Shown here piece by piece: positions 1-4,905 of a stretch of 7,434 nt of DNA (positions within the stretch are counted from its first letter, which is position 1; every line of letters starts with the position of its first letter). This DNA is from an uncultured Clostridia bacterium (lineage in GTDB: Bacteria > Bacillota > Clostridia > Oscillospirales > Ruminococcaceae), in contig CAMHBE010000083.1 of NCBI GenBank assembly GCA_946183095.1, positions 1 to 7,434 of the forward strand, in the 5' to 3' direction. The translations under genes and the position numbers were made by a program. The notes beneath the pieces are model-generated. The model was not told where the DNA came from, made no database searches, and saw only the letters and a program-made list of their open reading frames with translations.

Positions 1-71
1 ATGACGGCTTTAGGGCGGTACGAATGGGCGGCAAGAGGTTTTTAGAGGTGCCCTTCATGAAAAAGATGTCA

Positions 72-100
72 TTGAATGTCACTGACACGCTTGTTATAAT
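72..100 (+). promoter_or_regulatory. Sigma-A-type promoter of the phage packaging operon, with TGTCA repeats
   Basis: The -35 box TTGAAT (72-77) lies 17 bp from a perfect -10 box TATAAT (95-100), with a TG extension at 92-93. Transcription should start near 107, upstream of the terminase small subunit. TGTCA occurs at 67-71 and 77-81, exactly 10 bp apart, and its inverse TGACA is at 83-87. The last two form an 11-bp palindrome within the spacer. Repeats one helical turn apart around -35 suggest a binding site for a phage late-gene regulator. The regulator is inferred and is not in the window. Confidence 0.72.
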
Positions 101-109
101 GCTATTGTA

Positions 110-132
110 GATCGGTATGAGAGATACCGGTC
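110..132 (+). other. Stem-loop at the 5' end of the packaging-operon mRNA
   Basis: Bases 110-118 pair with 124-132 over nine base pairs, including one G-T wobble, around a GAGAG loop. The hairpin begins within a few bases of the predicted transcription start. It is followed by TTATTTTG, which is too interrupted to be a good terminator. It may stabilise the 5' end of the transcript. It also covers the ATG at 117, which supports starting the first gene at 156. Confidence 0.5.
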
Positions 133-155
133 TTATTTTGATGAAAGGAGAGAAT

Positions 156-374
156 ATGTTGGCTAATGGAAAGCAGAAAAAAGTCGCAGATAAGACCGAG
201 ATACTCGAATATCTCACTAATGTCATGCGAAGTGACGAGGTCAGCGAAAAGGAACGCCTTGCAGCTTCTTTCAAGCTCGGTCGTTTCCTCGGGCTCGAAG
301 GAAAGTCCCCCGATACCGACGAGCCGACCCGCGTGGTGATCTATGACGAAAGACAGGAAGATAAACTTTCTTGA
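156..374 (+). CDS. Short phage terminase small subunit-like protein
   Basis: This 72-residue protein probably helps recognise phage DNA for packaging together with the large terminase subunit. The segment at residues 13-36 (ILEYLTNVMR, then SEKERLAASFKLGRFLGL) resembles the C-terminal part of clostridial phage terminase small subunits, where EVLEYLTxVMRG is followed by a helix containing AAELLGKRYGL. The acidic tail with VVIYDE is also typical. The usual N-terminal helix-turn-helix is absent, so it is either a naturally short version or a truncated one. The start at 156 has the site AAAGGAG at 144-150 with five bases of spacing; an in-frame ATG at 117 lies inside a hairpin and has no such site. 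Its end overlaps the large subunit by 32 bases, as expected for a phage packaging operon. The family match is from memory of the motif, not a search. Confidence 0.66.
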   Translation: MLANGKQKKVADKTEILEYLTNVMRSDEVSEKERLAASFKLGRFLGLEGKSPDTDEPTRVVIYDERQEDKLS

Positions 375-954
375 TGTCATAGCTCCCGCTTTTGAAGCCG
401 TTCACCGCGATATGACCGCAGGTCTGCACACACACTATGCCCTTTGCGGCGGCCGCGGAAGCTGTAAGTCGTCTTTTGCAAGTCTGGAGATTGTGCGCGG
501 TATCATGGCGGATAAAAACGCAAACGCCGTGGCAATACGGAAAATAGGTAAAAATCTGCGCGAAAGTGTCTATGAGCAATGTCTCTGGGCTATCGACAAG
601 CTCGGTGCCGCCGACCTTTGGGACAGTCGTGTGAGCATTCCCGAACTTGTTTACAGACCCACAGGTCAGCGGATAGTGTTCAAAGGGGCTGATGATCCCC
701 GCAAGTTCAAATCCGTAAAAATGGCACAGGGATATGTGAAATTTATATGGTATGAGGAAGCCGACGAGTTCGCGGGCATCGAAGAGATAGATGTGATAAA
801 TCAGTCTCTCATGCGCGGGAACGGGGGATTCGTCTGCATCTACACATATAACCCGCCGCGCTCCGCTGCCGCATGGATAAACACGGAGTTTGCAAAAAAA
901 CGCACAGACAGACTGCTGCACAAAAGCGATTACAGAGATGTACCGGAAGATTGA
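343..954 (+). CDS. Terminase large subunit, N-terminal ATPase fragment (broken gene)
   Basis: This 203-residue piece carries the DNA-packaging ATPase of a phage terminase large subunit. The Walker A loop GGRGSCKSS is at residues 36-44, the Walker B strand FIWYEE at 134-139, and the coupling motif YTYNPP at 167-172. The conserved HKSDYRDVP segment follows, and the frame then hits TGA at 952. The rest of the protein continues in the next frame from about 935. Intact relatives have roughly 25 residues between DVP and YLGE that are missing here, so the gene carries a frame-disrupting deletion rather than a simple slip. A complete protein would need about 430 residues. The start ATG at 343 overlaps the small subunit and has only a weak ribosome site, suggesting translational coupling. 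The fragment could still fold as an ATPase domain but should not package DNA. Confidence 0.85.
   Translation: MTKDRKINFLDVIAPAFEAVHRDMTAGLHTHYALCGGRGSCKSSFASLEIVRGIMADKNANAVAIRKIGKNLRESVYEQCLWAIDKLGAADLWDSRVSIPELVYRPTGQRIVFKGADDPRKFKSVKMAQGYVKFIWYEEADEFAGIEEIDVINQSLMRGNGGFVCIYTYNPPRSAAAWINTEFAKKRTDRLLHKSDYRDVPED
935..946 (+). other. Deletion junction in the terminase gene, read in two frames
   Basis: The 12 bases GAGATGTACCGG serve two conserved protein segments at once. In the frame of the ATPase fragment, the codons from 934 read RDVP; in the frame of the nuclease fragment they read EMYR. Both belong in a normal terminase, separated by about 25 residues. The simplest history is recombination between two copies of this short sequence, removing one copy and everything between. 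The frame change requires a loss of 3n+2 bases, probably 70-80. The mechanism is inferred; the dual reading is directly visible. Confidence 0.7.
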
Positions 955-1549
955 GTACCTCGGCGAGATGACAGGAACGGGAGCGGAAGTTTTCGGGAAT
1001 GTCACACTGAGGGAAATAGCACAAGACAAGATAGAGGGGTTTGACCGCATCTACCGGGGTATCGACTGGGGATACGGTGCAGACCCTTTTGTGTATGTGG
1101 GAACTGCGCTTGAAAAAGGCGGGCGTGAACTGTATATCTTTGAGGAATTTTACGCGTTCGGCGCATCTTTCGACGAGATAGCCGAAAACATCGGGACAAT
1201 GACGGCAAAAAAGGGCATTATCACCGCAGACAGCGCGGAACCCCGCTCAAACGATGAAATGCGGGCAAGGGGGTTTTCGGTAAGGGCTGCGAAAAAGGGG
1301 CAGGGGTCGGTGGAATACGGCATACGAAAGCTGTGCGGGCTGGAAAGGATAATTATTGACCCGGTAAGATGCCCGAGCGCGGCAAGAGAATTTGCGGGTT
1401 ACGCGCTTACGCCGGACGGGAACGGAGGGTTCCGCGGGGGATTTCCCGACAAGGACAATCACACCATAGACGCGGTAAGATACGCACTTGAGGAACGTTT
1501 CTCACGCAGGAACGTCGGTTCGTTCGACCGTAGGAAGTTAGGACTATAG
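938..1549 (+). CDS. Terminase large subunit, C-terminal nuclease fragment (broken gene)
   Basis: This is the RNase H-like headful or cos nuclease half of the same terminase, open for 203 residues from an ATG at 938. YLGEMTGTGAEVF at residues 7-19 is the conserved linker. The three acidic metal-binding positions are all present: D43 in GIDWGYGADP, D98 in ITADSAEP, and D178 in DNHTIDAVRYAL. The domain is therefore intact and only the connection to the ATPase is lost. There is no convincing ribosome site. ATG 938 overlaps the stop of the upstream fragment (952-954), so reinitiation is possible, and TTG 890 or ATG 968 are alternative starts. The stop is seven bases upstream of the portal ribosome site. 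I regard this and the preceding fragment as one pseudogene. Confidence 0.82.
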   Translation: MYRKIEYLGEMTGTGAEVFGNVTLREIAQDKIEGFDRIYRGIDWGYGADPFVYVGTALEKGGRELYIFEEFYAFGASFDEIAENIGTMTAKKGIITADSAEPRSNDEMRARGFSVRAAKKGQGSVEYGIRKLCGLERIIIDPVRCPSAAREFAGYALTPDGNGGFRGGFPDKDNHTIDAVRYALEERFSRRNVGSFDRRKLGL

Positions 1550-1559
1550 GAGGACAGAT

Positions 1560-2804
1560 ATGTTTACGATACCGGAAGATACGAAAATAACACCGAAGCT
1601 GGCGGTCAGCTTCATTCTGAAACATTTGCCGGATAATGACAGGCTTGACAGGCTCTACAGGTATTATGTCGGAGAACATGATATCCTTTCGCGTTCGAGG
1701 GGGCAGGGCGCGGCAAATAACAGGCTCGTCTGCAACCACGCGAAGTATATAACCGACTGCACAACGGGATATTTTCTCGGAACTCCCGTGAAGTATATCA
1801 GCCGCAGCGGAAAGGATATCTCGGTAGTAAAGGATGTGCTCAAGCGCTGTGACAGCGATACGCAGGACATCGACCTTGCGCGTTTCGGGTCGATATTCGG
1901 AGTGTCGTATGAGATGATATACATGACGGAGACAGGCACGATAAAGCTCGCCAGTCTCGACCCGCGCAGCGCTTTCGTCGTGTATGACGATACCGTAGCT
2001 CAAAAGCCCGTTTTCGGCGTTTACTATATGCCGATATGCAGCAATGACGGCTACACCACCGGTTACAGGGTATATCTCTGTGACAGCGAAACTGTGACGG
2101 AGTTCCTCACCACGCCGTCTTTCACGATAACGAGCGTCGGTGAACCGTACAGGCACTTCTTCGGAGGCGTGCCCATAACCGAGTATTACAACAACTGGGA
2201 CAGACAGGGCGATTATGAACAGGTCACAACGCTCATCGACGCGTACAACGTTCTGCAGTCGGACAGAGTGAACGACAAGGAGCAGTTCGTGGATTCGCTG
2301 CTCGTCATAAAGGGGCAGGTGCTCGGCGATACCGGCGAGGAACAGAGCGAAACGCTGAAGTCGATAAAGCAGTTCGGCGTTATGACTATCGACGATACCG
2401 GAGACGCAAAATGGCTCACAAGACAGTTCGACGAAAACTCGGTGGATGTGCTGCGCCGCTCGATCGAGAACGACATACACAAGTTCAGCGGCGTTCCGTG
2501 CATGAGCGACAGCAGTTTTTCGGGAAATTCTTCGGGCGTTGCGATGAAATACAAGCTGCTGGGATTTGAGCAGATGACAAAGATAAAGGAAAGATATTTC
2601 ACCGAGGGACTGAAAATCCGTCTGGAGCTTATCTCCAACGCGCTCGTGACTATTGGTGCCCCCCGCCCCGATATCGGTGACATACAGATAGTATTCACCC
2701 ACAATCTCCCCGAAAACGAGGAGGAAAAGGCAAAGACGATAAGCCTTCTCAAAGATGTGCTCTCAAAGGAGCAGATCGCAAAGATGCTGCCTGTCGCGGA
2801 ATGA
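1560..2804 (+). CDS. Phage portal protein, SPP1 gp6-like, probably C-terminally shortened
   Basis: The 414-residue product matches the SPP1 gp6-type portal family, whose members form the ring at the capsid vertex through which DNA is packaged. Recognisable features are the N-terminal segment RLDRLYRYYVGEHDIL (residues 29-44), NNRLVCNHAKYITD with GYFLGTPV (residues 53-76), the long helical region around SDRVNDKEQFVDSLLV, and the FTHNLPENEEE segment near the end. A strong site, TAGGAGGA at 1547-1554, precedes the ATG. The gene order after the terminase is canonical. Family members usually run on for another 30-80 residues past LPVAE into an acidic, charged tail; here a TGA ends the frame at once and no head gene follows. 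I infer that the prophage has lost its distal part here, although a naturally short portal cannot be excluded. Confidence 0.86.
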   Translation: MFTIPEDTKITPKLAVSFILKHLPDNDRLDRLYRYYVGEHDILSRSRGQGAANNRLVCNHAKYITDCTTGYFLGTPVKYISRSGKDISVVKDVLKRCDSDTQDIDLARFGSIFGVSYEMIYMTETGTIKLASLDPRSAFVVYDDTVAQKPVFGVYYMPICSNDGYTTGYRVYLCDSETVTEFLTTPSFTITSVGEPYRHFFGGVPITEYYNNWDRQGDYEQVTTLIDAYNVLQSDRVNDKEQFVDSLLVIKGQVLGDTGEEQSETLKSIKQFGVMTIDDTGDAKWLTRQFDENSVDVLRRSIENDIHKFSGVPCMSDSSFSGNSSGVAMKYKLLGFEQMTKIKERYFTEGLKIRLELISNALVTIGAPRPDIGDIQIVFTHNLPENEEEKAKTISLLKDVLSKEQIAKMLPVAE

Positions 2805-2891
2805 TGCAATAAGACAAAGAGTTATCCGGGGAGCAGATCTATCAATTGTTTCCCGTTATACTTGATCGGCGGCAAAAATATAGAAAAAAGC

Positions 2892-2920
2892 TTTACAAAA
2901 TGGATCAAATATGGTATAAT
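2892..2920 (+). promoter_or_regulatory. Strong extended -10 promoter of the methyltransferase-STAS gene
   Basis: TTTACA at 2892-2897 is separated by 17 bp from a perfect TATAAT at 2915-2920, which is preceded by a TG extension at 2912-2913. This is close to the consensus for the main vegetative sigma factor. Transcription would start near 2927, leaving a leader of about 140 nt before the start codon at 3067. It lies less than 100 bp after the portal stop, so the downstream gene does not depend on phage transcription. Confidence 0.75.
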
Positions 2921-3055
2921 TTATCATTATAATAACATTGTTCCCAACTTAAACGAGAATCAGGATAAGAAAGTCAAAAAACTTCTGACCGCAGTACACG
3001 GTAAAGAAGGTCCCGAAAAGCGCTTTTAAGGCAATGACAATATTTTTTTCCGAAA

Positions 3056-3061
3056 AGGAGG
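3056..3061 (+). promoter_or_regulatory. Ribosome binding site fixing the start at 3067
   Basis: AGGAGG at 3056-3061, inside the longer run AAAAGGAGGA, sits five bases before the ATG at 3067. The in-frame ATG at 3034 has no such site, and starting there would translate through the ribosome site itself. The shorter product is therefore preferred. Confidence 0.85.
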
Positions 3062-3066
3062 AACAC

Positions 3067-4362
3067 ATGGAAAACTTATTTGATCCGGACAAGATCGAAG
3101 TAACATCAGAGCTTCTGGAGCGGGCGAACCCTATCTTCAACACCGCTAAAATGACGCTCTATCAATTGGCGGCGTCAGGAGATGCCGACTCAGCACTTAT
3201 GGTGGAGAAACTCGGTCTTACCGAAAACACACAGAACAGCACTACCACCACTTCGGACGCGGTAAAACTCCTGATCGAGAGCCTGCTCATGGATATGAGG
3301 TATCATACCATCGAAAAGCTTGCTATGGAGGAGGGCGATTTCACAGAGGTCGATCTTCCCTGCGGTTACCTGCCAAAAGCGCTAAGATATACAAGGGCAG
3401 GTCACAGGTTCATAGGTCTTGATCTTCCGGCTACCATTTCGGAGGTCGAGCCGGCTGTAAACGCTCTTCTGGACGATGAGCAGAAAATAATGGTGAAGTT
3501 CGCCGGAGTTGACGCAACAAACTATGAGTCATTAAGATCCGCGCTGTCCGATGTTGACGGAAAGGTCGTTATCACTACAGAGGGTCTTATGGTGTATTTT
3601 AATGACTCGGAGGTCGGGGCTCTCTGCGATAACGTGAAGAAAATACTTGACGAACACGGAGGCTGCTGGCTCACTATCGACCCGGAGTGGCTCATGTCTT
3701 ATGCACTCATCGTCCGTGCGATCCTCGGCGATAAGGCTCTGGAGGCGCTGGCATCTATGCAGAAACGTGTAGAGGATCAATCGGATGTAGGCGTAAAAGG
3801 CAGCACACTGGTGATCTTTCCGAAGCCTGACATTTCGGAAGATATCAAAAAAGCTATGGCGTTTCTGGCAAAGCACGGTCTGAAAGCGGAAAGAAAGATC
3901 GTCGCCGACAATATGCCCGAACTGAAGGTGTTCGGTAAGCTGAAGCCTGAGCAGGTGGCAGCTGTAAAGGCAGCTATGAAGAACAACGCCTACTGGAAGA
4001 TCACATCTCTGGGAGCACCCGCGTCCTCAGAGCCGATCGATACGGGAAGTCTTTCCGAAAAGGATTTCGATGTCAGAGCGCGGCTCGAAGGCGAAAAGCT
4101 CTGCATTTCCCTGATCGGCAGGGTGGACTCACTTACGGCTCCAAAGATACTGTCTTTTTATGAAAATACCGCCAAAGAAAAGACCATCACAACAGTATCG
4201 GTCGATTGCGGAGATCTTAACTATATCTCATCCGCAGGACTTCGTGTGCTGCTCATTATGAAAAAGAATTCAGAAAGTATGTTTCTTGAAAATGTAAAGC
4301 CGGAGATCATGGAAATTCTGCAAACTACCGGTTTTGATTCCATATTCTTTGAGGAAAACTAA
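3067..4362 (+). CDS. Methyltransferase-like (LCM/COG3315 type) protein fused to a STAS domain
   Basis: This 431-residue, probably cytoplasmic protein has two parts. Residues about 60-310 resemble the leucine carboxyl/polyketide O-methyltransferase superfamily: an arginine-led helix MRYHTIEKL (77-85), a motif-I-like strand and turn at 96-106, an acidic strand GLDLPAT (117-123) expected to hold the ribose of S-adenosylmethionine, and EGLMVYF (172-178), a hallmark of this group. Motif I reads PCGYLPKAL rather than the usual GAGLDTR, so cofactor binding is not assured. Residues about 335-431 form a full STAS domain: LCISLIGRVDSLTAPKI, then VDCGDLNYISSAGLRVLL with the serine pair S388/S389 at the usual phosphorylation position, then NVKPEIMEILQTTGFDSIF. 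STAS domains of this type switch partners with anti-sigma kinases. The gene has its own promoter and terminator. Substrate and partner are unknown; the fusion suggests phosphorylation-gated activity or a structural role for the methyltransferase fold. Confidence 0.83.
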   Translation: MENLFDPDKIEVTSELLERANPIFNTAKMTLYQLAASGDADSALMVEKLGLTENTQNSTTTTSDAVKLLIESLLMDMRYHTIEKLAMEEGDFTEVDLPCGYLPKALRYTRAGHRFIGLDLPATISEVEPAVNALLDDEQKIMVKFAGVDATNYESLRSALSDVDGKVVITTEGLMVYFNDSEVGALCDNVKKILDEHGGCWLTIDPEWLMSYALIVRAILGDKALEALASMQKRVEDQSDVGVKGSTLVIFPKPDISEDIKKAMAFLAKHGLKAERKIVADNMPELKVFGKLKPEQVAAVKAAMKNNAYWKITSLGAPASSEPIDTGSLSEKDFDVRARLEGEKLCISLIGRVDSLTAPKILSFYENTAKEKTITTVSVDCGDLNYISSAGLRVLLIMKKNSESMFLENVKPEIMEILQTTGFDSIFFEEN

Positions 4363-4384
4363 TAGAGTACCCCTAAGAACTTCC

Positions 4385-4429
4385 ACTGTCCGCAGTTTCA
4401 TTCGTGCTTAAGCTGCGGACAGTTTTTTT
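4385..4429 (+). terminator. Rho-independent terminator after the methyltransferase-STAS gene
   Basis: ACTGTCCGCAG (4385-4395) pairs perfectly with CTGCGGACAGT (4413-4423), giving an 11-bp stem with a 17-nt loop, followed by a run of seven T ending at 4429. It begins 22 bases after the stop codon. This ends the unit that starts at about 2927 and isolates it from the transporter gene. Confidence 0.92.
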
Positions 4430-4659
4430 GTTCCTGCGGCAGTCTAATTCCGGCACCTCTGAATGTTCGTGCCGCACCAAAGCCGCTTTATTGCACTGTT
4501 ATTCCCCGATATGCCGCAGACCCGACGAAACAGACGGTCACGGCAGGAAAACATGCCCATACAGAGCGGTATAGAGCGGACAGCTCTTCACTCGGTTGTT
4601 CATAGTACGGGAATAACGCTGTATTCGATACAAAATACAAACAATTATATGATAATCGG
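4430..4659. other. Intergenic stretch with no recognised gene
   Basis: Between the terminator and the next promoter I find no reading frame with a ribosome site and no tRNA- or riboswitch-like pattern. A 66-codon open frame at 4463-4663 lacks a ribosome site and has an unconvincing, arginine-rich composition. Small symmetric elements exist, such as GTATTCGATAC at 4621-4631 just upstream of the promoter, which could be an operator. That is weak evidence. Confidence 0.5.
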
Positions 4660-4688
4660 TTGATTTTTATAATAAGATGTGATATACT
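4660..4688 (+). promoter_or_regulatory. Extended -10 promoter of the transporter gene
   Basis: TTGATT at 4660-4665 and TATACT at 4683-4688 are 17 bp apart, and the -10 box has a TG extension at 4680-4681. Transcription should start near 4695, about 210 nt upstream of the start codon. The surrounding DNA is markedly more AT-rich than its flanks, as expected for a promoter region. Confidence 0.7.
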
Positions 4689-4694
4689 ATAGAC

Positions 4695-4905
4695 AATCTA
4701 CAATAATCGTATGAAATATAGGACTCCGCTAAAACCGCTTTTTCTCTCAGACAGGGTCTTCATAAGCTGCCAATAGTCTGCCGTGTCTGTCGGGATATGT
4801 AACTGTATCGGCGATCATCACTTTCGCTTACATACCGTCACCGGTGATGTGCGGAAGAAAGACCAACAGCGAAACACTGAGAGCCGCATAAGATCGGAGA
4901 AATAA
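4695..4905 (+). other. Long untranslated leader of the transporter mRNA
   Basis: About 210 nt separate the predicted transcription start from the ATG at 4906. CAGACA (4748-4753) can pair with TGTCTG (4784-4789), and TCACCGGTGA (4838-4847) is a perfect 10-bp palindrome. Neither is followed by a T-run, and I do not recognise a lysine, glutamine, glycine, SAM or T-box element. It may be a regulatory leader of unknown kind or simple untranslated sequence. Confidence 0.35.

Noticed and set aside
3..110. Open frame from the window edge, possibly the tail of an upstream gene
   Set aside because: No recognisable family in 35 codons, and it runs through the promoter and TGTCA repeats. It may be a real gene end but cannot be supported.
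894..900. Run of seven A in the terminase gene as a programmed frameshift site
   Set aside because: The conserved DYRDVP after the run is in the original frame, and about 25 conserved residues are missing at the later junction. Frameshifting at the A-run could not restore a complete protein.
271..1050. Open frame of 259 codons on the minus strand opposite the terminase ATPase fragment
   Set aside because: Cysteine- and arginine-rich composition with no motif, lying opposite clear Walker A and B coding sequence.
1407..2702. Open frame of 431 codons on the minus strand opposite the terminase and portal genes
   Set aside because: The opposite strand encodes recognisable terminase and portal motifs with ribosome sites. 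The minus-strand product has no recognisable domain and is an antisense shadow.
2813..2932. Open stretch of 39 codons after the portal gene (includes QLFPVILDRRQKYRKKLYK)
   Set aside because: It looks protein-like but has no start or ribosome site, overlaps a near-consensus promoter, and matches no family I know. It may be a phage or host gene fragment.
3034..3066. Upstream in-frame ATG for the methyltransferase-STAS gene
   Set aside because: It lacks a ribosome site, and the AGGAGG at 3056-3061 clearly serves the ATG at 3067.
4463..4663. Open frame of 66 codons in the gap between terminator and promoter
   Set aside because: No ribosome site, no promoter of its own, and an implausible composition. 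Its end overlaps the promoter region.
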